A stretch of DNA of 64,000 nt from Mycobacterium sp. OAS707 (GCF_014873705.1 NZ_JADBDS010000001.1:1-64000), one strand, 5' to 3'; positions 38,932 to 48,664 are shown, counted from the first letter of the stretch. Notes: generated by a model not told the origin, from the letters alone. Numbers and translations are program-made.

Positions 38932-40125
38932 TCATCGGGCACCGTCGACCGCGAAGGTGGCCAACGCGGCCCAATACAGCGGGCTCGCAGTGTTGTCGCC
39001 GTCGCGCCAGCGCCGCATCTGCTCGCGCTGCCAGGTGTTCACGGCGCGTCCCGCATCGGCTTCTTGGTGGGCGCGGTCTACGGCGATGATCGCCTCTGCC
39101 ATCGGATCGTGATCGGCCGCGGCGGGCGCGAACTGGCGATAGCCGGCGGCGGTCGGTAGCGACCACAGCGTGGCGGTGACGAGTTGCGCGCCGCCGAGGA
39201 TCATCGCGGCCACCAAGCCCGTGGCTTCGTCGAACTGGTAGTCACCACCGGACGCACACGCGATCATCGCGATTCGCGGCGGCATCGGCAGTTTGGCCGT
39301 CATCAGATCCGATGCTGTGAGGGCTCTTTCGTCCGCGAGGTGGAGCGCGGCCTGGTCGGCGTGGCCGACGTCGCCGTCGGCGGCGGTCGCGTGCCCGACG
39401 TACAGCAGCCTGCTCGGTCGCCGGTCGAGTTGACGGCCCAGCCACGGCCGGTCGGCGTCGGTGCGGCGGAACAGCTCGACGGCGCCTGCGACGTCGGGCA
39501 GTACCTCACGTCGCTGCATCAGCTCCGTAAAATGCTGTGCCAGTGCGGTTTCGGCTGACGGCCTACCGAGAACGGAGCCCAGCGCCGAGTCGGGCCGCTG
39601 ACCGGGCACGCGCGGGTCGAGTATCAGCAGAGGCGGACCATCGCGGCGATCGTCCCAATATGCCGCTGTCCGGCCGGAATTCACGATGTTCGACGGCGCG
39701 GCCATCAGCACATCGGCGAGTTCCATCAGCCGGAAACCGTCGTCGCCGGGCATCGCGAGCAGCCCCCAGGGCACCCGCGCCAGCCGGGAACTGGGCGACA
39801 CGAACAGCGCGGCCCGCGGTGACGTGACGCTGTCGATCAGCAGCTGCCAGGCCTCAGGCGACAACAAGCTTTCACCCAACGTCGTTGCGATCGTCAACTC
39901 GGAAGCCGGTGCCGCGAAAGGACCTGAGACGACGGCTCGCTGGACCGCATCTCGCCGCGTCTCGGATGCCAAGGGATCCGGCAGCGCGGTGGACAGTTGG
40001 TCGCGCGCCGCGACGACATCGGCCTCGCGCACGACCCAGGTGATAGTTCGCTCGGGCTCTCCGATCGCTCGGAGGCTGGCATAGGTGGCTACGCCGACGT
40101 CTGCGTAGCGAAGAACGAGGGTCAC
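38932..40125 (-). CDS. CHAT-domain protease
   Basis: Caspase-like (clan CD) cysteine protease of the CHAT family, 397 residues from GTG 40125. The core covers about 105-395: VPWGLLAMP (118-126), catalytic His245 in LLYVGHA, catalytic Cys290 in MIACASGG, TATLWSLP near 320, and the C-terminal SPLYWAALATFAVDG typical of CHAT. Residues 1-100 are a separate N-terminal domain. GTG 40125 overlaps the TPR gene stop (GTGA); GTG 40131 and 40140 are alternatives. CHAT proteases usually act with TPR partners and cleave a specific effector, as in TPR-CHAT (Craspase) systems. The substrate here is unknown. Confidence 0.9.
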   Translation of the reverse strand: MTLVLRYADVGVATYASLRAIGEPERTITWVVREADVVAARDQLSTALPDPLASETRRDAVQRAVVSGPFAAPASELTIATTLGESLLSPEAWQLLIDSVTSPRAALFVSPSSRLARVPWGLLAMPGDDGFRLMELADVLMAAPSNIVNSGRTAAYWDDRRDGPPLLILDPRVPGQRPDSALGSVLGRPSAETALAQHFTELMQRREVLPDVAGAVELFRRTDADRPWLGRQLDRRPSRLLYVGHATAADGDVGHADQAALHLADERALTASDLMTAKLPMPPRIAMIACASGGDYQFDEATGLVAAMILGGAQLVTATLWSLPTAAGYRQFAPAAADHDPMAEAIIAVDRAHQEADAGRAVNTWQREQMRRWRDGDNTASPLYWAALATFAVDGAR

Positions 40126-41747
40126 GGCCACGTTGACCACGGGGCCTCGTCGGCGGTCACCGCACATCCGTACCGCTCGAACGCCAGTGTGCGATAGCGA
40201 CTCATGATCGGCCCCTTCGTCGGGTCCATCTGCAGCGGCGGCAGCGGGCCGAGCCGGGTCAGCGCCGCGCCTCCCGGTATCGAAGGCCCGGCGGCGACGA
40301 GGGCGTACTCGTCGATGGTTTCGAAGGGCACCGCCGCCGTCGCGGTCTCCGTCCAATCGGCGGACTGAGCGTCCGGCTCGGTGCTGAAACTGCCACGCGC
40401 GCTGTGGTATTCGACGAGTTCGCTGACGAGTTCGGTATTGCCCCACTCCCACGCGACGGCGAACGCGCCTGCCAGGATTCGGGCGGACACGTGGTTTGCC
40501 CACCGCATGCGCGCGTCGGCGTCGGTCATCGCGTGCCGCACCGAGTCGACGGCCAGTGCCGCGGGGACCTTGAGCTCGGCGGCCTGCTCGAACTTGGCCG
40601 CCGCGTTGTCGGGGTCGGCCAGCGCCTCCGCACGCAGGATGCTGCCGAGGTGGTCATCGAGCCGGGCGTACTGCAGCCAGCTGTGCCTGGGCCAGGCGTC
40701 GAGCAGCGCACGGGCCTCGGTGGTGCGTTCCTTGGCCGCGGCGAAGTCGCCCCGGAAGATGTCGACCCAGCTGCGCTGCAACAGAATCCGGTGAATGTGC
40801 AAGGGCTTTTCGACTTCGCGCCAATGCCGCTCGGCATGCCCGAACCGCTCGTCGGCATCGTCGAGCATTTCGATCGACAGGCTGAGCAGGCCGAAGTACA
40901 GCCAGCATCGCGACACGTCGTGAGCACGGTAGCCCTCGGCGATGGCGGGGTACGCCTCATGCACGAGGCGTTGGCACTCGACTCGATCACCGGCCGCCCA
41001 GCGGGCGGTGGAACGTTCGAATTGTGTTCTGGCCGTTGCCAACTTCCATCCGCGTTTCTGGGCACGAGCTCCGGCGCGGTGCAGCCAAGGCTCGGCCTCC
41101 GACAGCCGTCCCGTCTCGACGCAGAACCGGCCGTATGCGGTGCCGGCCTGGACCAGCAGAAAGTCGTCGAATTCTCCGTCCCCGCTGGAGGTTTCGATCG
41201 TCTTGAGCACGTCCTCCCACAACGGAACGGAGCGCACGTGCAGGTCGTCGTCACAAAGTGCGGTAGCGCAGAGAATGCGCGCATAGGTGATCAGAAATGC
41301 GTGTTCGGCCGCGAGGTCGGGAAACGCATTCGAGGTGTCGCCGGTAAGCACCAGCAACCCGGCCTCGGCCGCCTCATGGTCACCGTGCGCGGCGGCGGCA
41401 AGGCCGGTTCGCAGAAACTGCGCCCGCCGGGAATACCGGCAGATCATGTGGTCGACGTCGACGTCGGACATCGTGACCTGGGTGGCCGCTTCGGGGTTGC
41501 TGCCTGCCCGAATCGACTGGTAGATGTCGAGGCAGTCGGTGATACGGCGGAGGCACTCCTCGACGCCGTTGTAGGCCGTGCGAACCAGGTAGATCTCGCC
41601 GAGTTGGGCATAGACCTCGAGCAGCAGATCATCGCGGTCGGCCTTTTCGATCGGCTCGTCGAGTGACAGCAGCAACTGCTTCGCCGCTTCTTCGTCCGCG
41701 GCGAAGATCAGCCGCCGTGCGCGCTCCAAGTCGCTGACAATCGTCAC
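40122..41747 (-). CDS. TPR-like helical protein partner of the CHAT protease (541 aa)
   Basis: Almost entirely helical, with repeated TPR-like pairs, for example EVYAQLGEIYLVRTAYNG (about 44-60), AQFLRTGLAAAAHGDHEAAE (about 107-126), GRFCVETGRLSEAEPWLHRA and RSWVDIFRGDFAAAKERTTE. The last ~80 residues (after about 460) look like a separate non-repeat tail. No membrane segment. GTG 41747 is the predicted start of a leaderless mRNA (TACAAT 6 nt upstream). It overlaps the CHAT gene by 4 bp, so the two products are made in fixed ratio. The likely role is a sensor or scaffold controlling the protease. Confidence 0.8.
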   Translation of the reverse strand: MTIVSDLERARRLIFAADEEAAKQLLLSLDEPIEKADRDDLLLEVYAQLGEIYLVRTAYNGVEECLRRITDCLDIYQSIRAGSNPEAATQVTMSDVDVDHMICRYSRRAQFLRTGLAAAAHGDHEAAEAGLLVLTGDTSNAFPDLAAEHAFLITYARILCATALCDDDLHVRSVPLWEDVLKTIETSSGDGEFDDFLLVQAGTAYGRFCVETGRLSEAEPWLHRAGARAQKRGWKLATARTQFERSTARWAAGDRVECQRLVHEAYPAIAEGYRAHDVSRCWLYFGLLSLSIEMLDDADERFGHAERHWREVEKPLHIHRILLQRSWVDIFRGDFAAAKERTTEARALLDAWPRHSWLQYARLDDHLGSILRAEALADPDNAAAKFEQAAELKVPAALAVDSVRHAMTDADARMRWANHVSARILAGAFAVAWEWGNTELVSELVEYHSARGSFSTEPDAQSADWTETATAAVPFETIDEYALVAAGPSIPGGAALTRLGPLPPLQMDPTKGPIMSRYRTLAFERYGCAVTADEAPWSTWP

Positions 41748-41753
41748 AGCTGG

Positions 41754-41799
41754 ATTGTAGGAAGCGGCGGACGCTCCAGCGGCGCCCGCCGCTTCCTAC
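41754..41799 (-). promoter_or_regulatory. TPR-CHAT promoter embedded in a 14-bp-stem hairpin
   Basis: Perfect inverted repeat GTAGGAAGCGGCGG (41757-41770) and CCGCCGCTTCCTAC (41786-41799) with a 15-nt loop. It lies 9 bp after the lipoprotein stop and can terminate that transcript. On the minus strand the -10 TACAAT (41754-41759) overlaps the distal arm by three bases, and its 6-nt spacing puts the start point on the GTG at 41747. No good -35 is seen. Confidence 0.6.
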
Positions 41800-41808
41800 T
41801 CCGGCCGA

Positions 41809-42276
41809 TCAGCTGCAGGTCACCTTGACGGTGAACGGCTTGGTGATCATGCCTGCCATCGGGTTCTTGATGTCGGCGCCCGAAGCTTCACCGGTGATGG
41901 TGTAGGTGCTGCCGTCGACCTTCGCCTCGGCCTTGCCGACCTGCGCACCGCCCATGCTGCTGACGGCGAGGGCATTGCCGTCGACAGACATGGCCACAGA
42001 CTCGACGGTCGGCGGGTTCGCGTCGGTCATCACGACCGCAAGACCGGCCTGACCGTTGATCGCACCGCTGGCGACGTTGATCTTGCCGCCCTGCTTGACG
42101 CAGGTCACCGACTTCATATCCAGACCGGAGAGATCTTTGCCGTCGACCTTGACCTCGGCGCTACCACCTGTGCTGGCCGTTCCGCCGCCCGGGAGCGAAG
42201 CCTTGTTGTCCGAACAACCCACCATGAAAGCTGCGGCGGCGGCCAGTCCGGCCACACCCACGACAACCTTGTTCAT
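41809..42276 (-). CDS. LpqH-type (19-kDa antigen family) lipoprotein
   Basis: A 155-residue secreted lipoprotein. The signal peptide ends in the lipobox MVGC (Cys21), so the mature protein should be lipid-anchored. The mature domain shows the family layout: a Gly/Ser/Thr linker, LDMKSVTCVKQGG, and the closing FTVKVTCS with a second Cys, giving a probable disulfide. The ATG at 42276 has an AGGGAAAG ribosome-binding site. It resembles LpqH/LppE proteins, which are surface antigens of unclear function. It is separated from the TPR gene by a strong hairpin. Confidence 0.88.
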   Translation of the reverse strand: MNKVVVGVAGLAAAAAFMVGCSDNKASLPGGGTASTGGSAEVKVDGKDLSGLDMKSVTCVKQGGKINVASGAINGQAGLAVVMTDANPPTVESVAMSVDGNALAVSSMGGAQVGKAEAKVDGSTYTITGEASGADIKNPMAGMITKPFTVKVTCS

Positions 42277-42394
42277 CGATCTTTCCCTTCGTTGCGCGTC
42301 GCCCTGATGGCGTCCGTCGTGGCCTCAGTCAAGATCGGGGCAACGGCTACCGATCCCAACCTTTGTCGGTCTGCGCAGGTACGGTTCCTCGGCG

Positions 42395-43558
42395 ATGAGG
42401 TCATTCACTGTTGAGGAGCGACGGGCCAGGCTCGCGCGGCGGCATTTCCTTGCCGATCCGACGGATTCACTCGATCGCGTGGTGGCAGACCTGATCGGGC
42501 TGCACGCCACCGACCCGGCCACGCCTTATCTATCGCTGTGGGCGCGGATGGCCGGTTTCGCCGTCGCTGACCTCGACGCCCAGTTGTACGAGCGCCGCAC
42601 CCTGCTCAAACATCTGGCGATGCGCCGCACGCTGTGGACGGTGCAGGCAGAGGATCTGCCGTTGATTCAGTCGGCCGCCAGCGACCGGGTGGCAGACAGC
42701 GAGCGCAGGCGGTTGGTCGCCGATGCCCAGAAAGCGGGGGTGGCCGCCGACGGCGAACGATGGCTGGACACAGCCGGTGCTGCGGTGTTGCGGCATCTCG
42801 CCGAACATGGCGCGGCGAGCGCCAAGGAACTACGCGAGGCGCTGCCCGAGCTCGCCGGCCGCTACGACTACGCGCCCGGCAAACGGTGGGGTGGCGAGAC
42901 ACCTTTGGCGCCAAGGGTTTTGACGGTGCTATCGGTGCGCGGCGATATCGTCAGGGGTCCCAACGACGGCGCGTGGACCATCTCGCGTCCGCGATGGACG
43001 CCGATGGGTGCTTGGCTGCCGGCTGCACCGGAGTCCGCCGAACCGGAGGTGGCCCGCGCCGAATTGGTGCGCAGGTGGCTGCGGGCATTCGGCCCGGCGA
43101 CTGAGACCGACATCAAATGGTGGTTCGGCAACACGCTGACATGGACGCGGCATGCGCTGCGCGACATCGATGCGGTCCAGGTGGACCTTGGTGGCACACC
43201 GGGTTTCGCGTTGCCCGACGACTTGGACGTCGAACCGGAGGTCGAGCCGTGGTGCGCGCTGCTGCCGGGCCTCGATGTCACGACGATGGGGTGGTACGGC
43301 CGGGACTGGTATCTGGGCGAGCATCGCGACCAGGTGTTCGATACCAACGGCAACGCGGGGCCGACCGCGTGGTGGTGCGGCCGGATCGTCGGCGGATGGT
43401 GGCAAGACGCGGATGGTCGCGTAGAAGTGCAGCTGCTCGAGAACGTGGGCCGCGACGCGAAGCGAGCGTTGAAAAGGCGCGCGGACGAGCTGACGGCATG
43501 GCTGGACGGTGTGCGGGTCAGCCCGCGGTTCCCGTCGCCGCTGTCGAAACTGCGGTGA
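42395..43558 (+). CDS. AlkZ-like winged-helix protein (HTH_42 family)
   Basis: A 387-residue member of the family that includes AlkZ/YcaQ DNA glycosylases. The order is as in the family: N-terminal ARRHFLADP, the GLHATD motif (about 35-40) followed by YLSLWARM, RRTLWTV, a winged-helix middle, and the C-terminal WWCGRIVGGWW. AlkZ-type glycosylases have QxQ or QxD at the GLHATD position; here it is HATD, so catalysis may differ or be absent. GTG/ATG alternatives were not needed: ATG 42395 fits. It is divergent from the lipoprotein gene (118-bp gap, nothing else clear) and converges on uvrA. Confidence 0.85.
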   Translation: MRSFTVEERRARLARRHFLADPTDSLDRVVADLIGLHATDPATPYLSLWARMAGFAVADLDAQLYERRTLLKHLAMRRTLWTVQAEDLPLIQSAASDRVADSERRRLVADAQKAGVAADGERWLDTAGAAVLRHLAEHGAASAKELREALPELAGRYDYAPGKRWGGETPLAPRVLTVLSVRGDIVRGPNDGAWTISRPRWTPMGAWLPAAPESAEPEVARAELVRRWLRAFGPATETDIKWWFGNTLTWTRHALRDIDAVQVDLGGTPGFALPDDLDVEPEVEPWCALLPGLDVTTMGWYGRDWYLGEHRDQVFDTNGNAGPTAWWCGRIVGGWWQDADGRVEVQLLENVGRDAKRALKRRADELTAWLDGVRVSPRFPSPLSKLR

Positions 43559-43612
43559 GATCGCGAAATCGAAATCGATCGCGATCTGTAGGCAGTTTCG
43601 GCGAATGAAACT
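43559..43612. terminator. Convergent hairpins between the AlkZ-like gene and uvrA
   Basis: Two hairpins fill the gap: GATCGCGA/TCGCGATC (43559-43566 and 43579-43586) starting one base after the stop codon, and AGTTTC/GAAACT (43594-43612), which reaches into the uvrA stop. Neither has a T-tract, as is common for mycobacterial terminators. They may serve both directions. Confidence 0.45.
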
Positions 43613-46520
43613 AGGCGCTGGCCTTGCTCGCCTTGCGGGCGTTGCGCTTTGCCGGCTTGGGCCGCGGCACGTCGAGAATCTCGGCCAGGAAGTGCCCGGT
43701 GTAGCTGTCGGGGTTCACGGCGACGTCCTCGGGGGTACCCGACGCGACCACTGACCCGCCGCCCGCTCCCCCCTCGGGACCCATGTCGACGATCCAGTCC
43801 GACGTCTTGATCACGTCGAGGTTGTGCTCGATGACGATGACCGTATTGCCTTTGTCCACAAGGCCGTTGATCACACCGAGCAGCTTGCGGATGTCCTCGA
43901 AGTGCAGACCCGTCGTCGGCTCGTCGAGTATGTACACCGTGCGACCCGTCGACCGCTTCTGCAGCTCGGACGCCAGCTTCACGCGCTGCGCCTCACCGCC
44001 GGACAGCGTCGGCGCCGGCTGGCCCAGTCGCACATAGCCGAGCCCGACGTCGACCAGCGTCTGCAGATAGCGATGAATCGAGCTGATCGGCGCGAAGAAC
44101 TCCGCCGCCTCCTCGATCGACATGTCCAGCACCTCGGCGATGGTCTTGCCCTTGTAATGCACTTCGAGCGTTTCGCGGTTGTACCGGGCGCCGTGGCACA
44201 CCTCGCACGGCACGTACACGTCCGGCAGGAAGTTCATCTCGATCTTGATGGTGCCGTCACCCGAACACGCCTCACACCGGCCGCCCTTGACGTTGAACGA
44301 GAACCGGCCAGGCTGATAGCCCCGCACCTTCGCTTCTGTGGTGGCGGCGAACAGCGTGCGGATCTTGTCGAACACCCCGGTGTAGGTGGCGGGATTCGAC
44401 CGCGGTGTGCGGCCGATCGGCGACTGGTCGACCCGCACCAGCTTGTCCACCTTGTCCAGCCCGGTGACCCGGGTGTGCCGACCGGGCACCTGCCGCGCGC
44501 CGTTGAGCTTGTTGGCCAACACCGACGCCAGGATGTCGTTGACCAGCGTCGACTTGCCCGAACCCGAAACACCCGTCACCGACGTCAGCACCCCGAGCGG
44601 GAACGACACATCGATCTCCCGCAGGTTGTGCTCGCGTGCACCCACCACCGTGAGCTGACGCTTGTGGTCGGCCGGGCGCCGAATTGCCGGCACGTCGATC
44701 TGCTCCTTGCCCGAAAGATACGCTCCGGTAAGCGAATTCGGGTTGGTGAGCAACTCGTCGTACGGGCCGCTGTGCACGATGCGGCCGCCGTGCTCGCCAG
44801 CATAGGGACCGATGTCGACCACCCAGTCGGCGTGGGCGATGGTGTCGAGGTCGTGCTCCACCACGATCAGCGTGTTGCCCAAATCCCTCAGCCGGATCAG
44901 GGTTTCGATCAGCCGGCGGTTGTCGCGCTGATGCAGGCCGATGGACGGCTCGTCGAGCACATAGAGCACGCCCACCAGACCCGACCCGATCTGCGTGGCC
45001 AGCCGAATACGTTGCGCCTCACCGCCGGACAGCGTGGCCGCCGCCCGCGAGAGCGAAAGGTACTCCAGGCCGACGTCGAGCAGGAAGCCGAGCCGCGACT
45101 GAATCTCCTTGAGTACCTGTCCCGCGATCGCCTGCTCGCGGGTGCCGAGCGTCAACCCGTTGAGGAACTCCGCGCACTCGGCAATGGAGAGCTCGGCGAC
45201 CTCGGCGATCGACTTGTGCTTGCTGTCCGCGGCGAGGGTCACCGCGAGAATTTCCGGCTTCAGCCTGGTGCCTTCGCACTCCGGGCACGGCACGTCGCGC
45301 ATGAAGCCCTCGTAGCGCTCCTTCATCTGCTCGGAGTCCGTCTGCTCCATCTTGCGTTGAAGGAAAGCCATCACGCCTTCGAAATCGGCGTAGTACGAAC
45401 GGGTTCGGCCGTAACGGTTGCGGTACCGCACGTGCACCTGCTCGTCGCAGCCCTCGAGAATCGCCCTGCGCGCCTTGGCGGGCAGCTTCTTCCACGGGGT
45501 GTCGACGTCGAAGCCGAGCTGATCGCCCAGCCCTGACAACATCCGGGTGAAGTACTCGGCCGTCTGGCCCATCGACCACGGCGCGATCGCGCCCTCGGCC
45601 AGCGTCAGCTCCGGATCGGGCACCACGAGTTCGGGGTCGACCTCTTTCTTGATGCCGAGACCGGTGCACTCAGGGCAGGCGCCGTACGGGGAGTTGAACG
45701 AGAACGACCGCGGCTCCAGGTCGTCGACGGCCAGCGGGTGACCGTTCGGGCAGGCCAGCTTCTCGGAGAAGCGTTGCTCGCGGTGCGGGTGGTCGTCCTC
45801 ACGGTCGACGAACTCCAGCACGACGATGCCGTCGGCGAGATTCAGCGCCGTCTCCACGGAATCGGTAAGCCGCTGCTTGGAGCTTGCCTTGACGGTCAGC
45901 CGGTCGACGACCACCTCGATGTCGTGCTTCTCCTGCTTCTTCAGCTTCGGCGGATCGGTAAGCGAATGCACCACCCCGTCGACCCGCACCCGGCTGTAGC
46001 CCTGCGAGTTGAGCTTGTCGAACAGGTCGACGAACTCGCCCTTGCGGGTGCGCACCACCGGCGCAAGCACCTGGAACCGCAGGCCCTCATCCATCGCGAG
46101 TACCTGGTCGACGATCTGCTGCGGGGTCTGGCGCGCGATCCGCTCACCGCACACCGGGCAATGCGGGGTGCCTGCCCTGGCATACAGGAGGCGCAGGTAG
46201 TCGTACACCTCGGTGATGGTGCCCACGGTCGACCGCGGGTTCCGGTTGGTCGACTTCTGGTCGATGGACACCGCAGGCGACAAGCCCTCGATGAAGTCGA
46301 CGTCGGGCTTGTCCATCTGGCCGAGGAACTGCCGGGCGTAGGCCGACAACGACTCGACATAGCGGCGCTGGCCCTCGGCGAAGATCGTGTCGAACGCCAG
46401 CGACGACTTGCCCGAGCCGGACAGACCGGTGAAAACGATCAGCGCATCGCGAGGTAGTTCGAGGTCGATGCTTCGCAGGTTGTGCTCCCGCGCACCCTTG
46501 ATGATCAGGCGCTCAGCCAA
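43611..46520 (-). CDS. uvrA: UvrABC excinuclease subunit A
   Basis: Damage-recognition ATPase of nucleotide excision repair, 969 residues. It has two ABC cassettes: Walker [10 protein letters not shown] near residue 33 and GVSGSGKST in the second half, two signature LSGGEAQR motifs, and [10 protein letters not shown] and [10 protein letters not shown]. The zinc-binding [14 protein letters not shown]...CEVC module lies in cassette II, with another CPVC/CPEC set in the first half. TTG 46520 is preceded by GGAGG at 7 nt. No LexA box was found in the 83-bp gap to the divergent MBL gene. Confidence 0.98.
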   Translation of the reverse strand: MAERLIIKGAREHNLRSIDLELPRDALIVFTGLSGSGKSSLAFDTIFAEGQRRYVESLSAYARQFLGQMDKPDVDFIEGLSPAVSIDQKSTNRNPRSTVGTITEVYDYLRLLYARAGTPHCPVCGERIARQTPQQIVDQVLAMDEGLRFQVLAPVVRTRKGEFVDLFDKLNSQGYSRVRVDGVVHSLTDPPKLKKQEKHDIEVVVDRLTVKASSKQRLTDSVETALNLADGIVVLEFVDREDDHPHREQRFSEKLACPNGHPLAVDDLEPRSFSFNSPYGACPECTGLGIKKEVDPELVVPDPELTLAEGAIAPWSMGQTAEYFTRMLSGLGDQLGFDVDTPWKKLPAKARRAILEGCDEQVHVRYRNRYGRTRSYYADFEGVMAFLQRKMEQTDSEQMKERYEGFMRDVPCPECEGTRLKPEILAVTLAADSKHKSIAEVAELSIAECAEFLNGLTLGTREQAIAGQVLKEIQSRLGFLLDVGLEYLSLSRAAATLSGGEAQRIRLATQIGSGLVGVLYVLDEPSIGLHQRDNRRLIETLIRLRDLGNTLIVVEHDLDTIAHADWVVDIGPYAGEHGGRIVHSGPYDELLTNPNSLTGAYLSGKEQIDVPAIRRPADHKRQLTVVGAREHNLREIDVSFPLGVLTSVTGVSGSGKSTLVNDILASVLANKLNGARQVPGRHTRVTGLDKVDKLVRVDQSPIGRTPRSNPATYTGVFDKIRTLFAATTEAKVRGYQPGRFSFNVKGGRCEACSGDGTIKIEMNFLPDVYVPCEVCHGARYNRETLEVHYKGKTIAEVLDMSIEEAAEFFAPISSIHRYLQTLVDVGLGYVRLGQPAPTLSGGEAQRVKLASELQKRSTGRTVYILDEPTTGLHFEDIRKLLGVINGLVDKGNTVIVIEHNLDVIKTSDWIVDMGPEGGAGGGSVVASGTPEDVAVNPDSYTGHFLAEILDVPRPKPAKRNARKASKASA

Positions 46521-46603
46521 GTGTTTCCTCCCGCAGCACAGAGTTCATGCCCATGCTATGTCCACCCACCGACAACGTCGCGAGCGCTTGTACGGTGAGA
46601 GCC

Positions 46604-47284
46604 ATGACCGTCGTCGACGACAACTACACCGGCCACGTCGAACCCAGGACCGCGGCGCGACGCAACCTCCCCGGGGCATCCATCGTCAAGGTGTCGGTGG
46701 GCCCGATGGACAACAACGCCTACCTGGTCACGTGTTCCCAGACAGGCGAAACGCTACTCATCGACGCCGCCAACGACGCCGAGATCCTGCTCGAGCTCAT
46801 CGAGCGGCACGCACCCAAGCTGTCGCTGATCGTCACCAGCCACCAGCACCAGGACCACTGGCTGGCCCTCGAGCAGGTCGCCAAAGCCACCGGGGCGCCG
46901 ACGGCCGCGCATCAACTCGACTCCGATCCGCTGCCGGTGAAGCCCGCGCGGACGCTGGCCCACGGCGACACCGTCAAGATCGGCGAGCTGACCTTCGATG
47001 TGATCCATTTGCAGGGCCACACTCCCGGCTCGGTGGCCCTGGCCCTGAACGGCGCCGACCCAGAAACCGGAGCGACGCACCTGTTCACCGGTGACTGCCT
47101 GTTCCCCGGCGGTGTCGGCAAGACGTGGAAGGAAGGCGACTTCGAGCAACTTCTCGGGGGCGTCACCAGCCGGGTGTTCGACGTCTACGGCGATTCGACC
47201 GTCGTCTACCCGGGGCACGGCGACGACACGACGCTCGGAACGGAACGCCCGCATCTCGACGAGTGGAGACAGCGCGGCTGGTAG
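46604..47284 (+). CDS. MBL-fold metallo-hydrolase (Rv1637c-type)
   Basis: A 226-residue metallo-beta-lactamase-fold protein. Two-metal ligands are visible: HQHQDH (HxHxDH), the His of GHTPGS, the Asp of FTGDCLFPGGVGKT, and the final His in YPGHGDD. The pattern fits glyoxalase II-like thioester hydrolases, but the substrate is unproven. ATG 46604 follows GGTGAG; upstream codons to 46547 look unconserved. It is divergent from uvrA, as in M. tuberculosis, and ends 7 bp from the opposing CYP124 stop. Confidence 0.9.
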   Translation: MTVVDDNYTGHVEPRTAARRNLPGASIVKVSVGPMDNNAYLVTCSQTGETLLIDAANDAEILLELIERHAPKLSLIVTSHQHQDHWLALEQVAKATGAPTAAHQLDSDPLPVKPARTLAHGDTVKIGELTFDVIHLQGHTPGSVALALNGADPETGATHLFTGDCLFPGGVGKTWKEGDFEQLLGGVTSRVFDVYGDSTVVYPGHGDDTTLGTERPHLDEWRQRGW

Positions 47285-47290
47285 TTCCGC

Positions 47291-48598
47291 TCAGGCTCCA
47301 GGCGTCCACTCGACGGGCAGCCGTTTGATGCCGTGGATGAACGCCGAGTGCAGTATCGCGGGCTCCTCGACCGCCACCACATCGGGAATCTGTCGGTAGA
47401 GCTCGTCGAACAGCACCCGGATCTCGCGCCGGGCCAGGTTGGCGCCGAGGCAGAAGTGCGCCCCGCCTGCGCCGAAACCGATGTGCGGGTTGGGTTTTCG
47501 GGTCACATCGAACAGCCAAGGATTCGCGAACTTGGACTCGTCCCGGTTGGCCGAGTTGTACCACATGGAGACCTTGTCGCCTGCCTTCATCTCGATGCCA
47601 CGCATCGTGATGTCCTCAGTGAGATTGCGCCGCATGAAGATAACTGGCGACGCCCACCGTACGATCTCCTCGACCGCGGTGCCGGCCACGCCGTCGAAGT
47701 CTCGCCACCAGACGTCGCGCTGTTCGGGATAGCGGGTGAGCGCAACCATGCCGTGGCTGATCGCATTTCGCGTCGTCTCGTTGCCTGCTGCCGACAACAG
47801 GATGAAGAACGACGCGATCTCGGCTGAGGTCAGCCGCTCACCATCGACCTCGGCCTGCACGAGATTGGTCGTCAAGTCGTCGCCGGGCCGCGCCCGTCGT
47901 TCCTCGGCCAGTGCGACGCCGTACTCGGCGCTTGCCATGACCACCTTGACGACCTCGTCGAACTCACCGGACTGCTCGGCATCCCCAACCCCCAGCATCA
48001 CATTCGTCCAGTGGAAGACCTTCTGCTCGTCGGATTCCGGGATGCCCATCATGTCGCAGATGATTTGAAGCGGCAGTGGGCCCGACACCTCAGCGACGAA
48101 GTCCGCGCGCCCATCGGGATGGTTGGCGATCATCTCCGCCACCAATGTGCGCGCCCGTTCGCGGACGCTGTCTTCGATGCGCGCAACCACCTTCGGCGTG
48201 AACGCGCGGTTGACGATCTTGCGCAGGCGAACGTGACGCGGGTCGTCGAGGCTGATCATCGAGCCGGAGAACTGGGCGATCTCGGCGGGCACGTCGGTGA
48301 GCGACGTGCTGGTCGGGATCGAACTGAAAATCTCGGGGTGACGGCTCGCGTGGTGCACGTCGTCATACGTCGTCAGGGCCCAGTGACCCGCGCCAGGCGG
48401 AAACCCCGCGACCTCAGGGACTTGGAAAAAGGCAATCGGTGACTCGCGTCGCAGTGTCGCAAACGCGCCATCGCGCAGGTCGTCGTCCCGCTCCCAGAAC
48501 TCCAGCGTGCCAAGGTCGATCTCGGTGAGCGGGACGTCCGGCGGCGGGACGCCGTTTCTGCGAGGAGCGATCCCCGACTTGCGGATTGTTGCCGTCAT
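47291..48598 (-). CDS. cyp124: Cytochrome P450, CYP124 family
   Basis: A 435-residue P450 very close to remembered CYP124A1: PPPDVPLTEIDLGTLEFW near the N terminus, GHWALTTYDDV, the I-helix AGNETTRN, EEIVRWASPV (ExxR) and the heme loop FGAGGAHFCLG. CYP124 enzymes omega-hydroxylate methyl-branched lipids such as phytanate and cholesterol side chains. The ATG at 48598 matches the family; the frame upstream is shadow of the aldolase gene. The divergent gap to the aldolase (66 bp) has a weak dyad CTGAC/GTCAG at 48601-48616. Confidence 0.88.
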   Translation of the reverse strand: MTATIRKSGIAPRRNGVPPPDVPLTEIDLGTLEFWERDDDLRDGAFATLRRESPIAFFQVPEVAGFPPGAGHWALTTYDDVHHASRHPEIFSSIPTSTSLTDVPAEIAQFSGSMISLDDPRHVRLRKIVNRAFTPKVVARIEDSVRERARTLVAEMIANHPDGRADFVAEVSGPLPLQIICDMMGIPESDEQKVFHWTNVMLGVGDAEQSGEFDEVVKVVMASAEYGVALAEERRARPGDDLTTNLVQAEVDGERLTSAEIASFFILLSAAGNETTRNAISHGMVALTRYPEQRDVWWRDFDGVAGTAVEEIVRWASPVIFMRRNLTEDITMRGIEMKAGDKVSMWYNSANRDESKFANPWLFDVTRKPNPHIGFGAGGAHFCLGANLARREIRVLFDELYRQIPDVVAVEEPAILHSAFIHGIKRLPVEWTPGA

Positions 48599-48664
48599 CA
48601 CTGACCTCTCCGTCAGCCTGAGTTTCGCACCAGTAGATTGCCTGATGGAGAGGAAAGGGCGGAA

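Noticed and set aside
38932..40125. Type III CRISPR-linked Craspase (TPR-CHAT with Cas7-11)
   Set aside because: No CRISPR array or cas genes are present in the window, and TPR and CHAT are separate proteins here.
35973..41747. Recent horizontal transfer of the CHAT/TPR block
   Set aside because: No integrase, repeats, tRNA junction or evident shift in GC or codon use; only the difference from the M. tuberculosis gene order suggests gain or loss.
43824..45536. 570-codon frame antisense to uvrA
   Set aside because: Low-complexity His/Arg/Leu-rich translation without any domain, fully covered by the unmistakable uvrA.
46521..46603. Possible LexA/SOS box before uvrA
   Set aside because: No match to TCGAAC-N4-GTTCGA was found in this gap, nor before uvrB.
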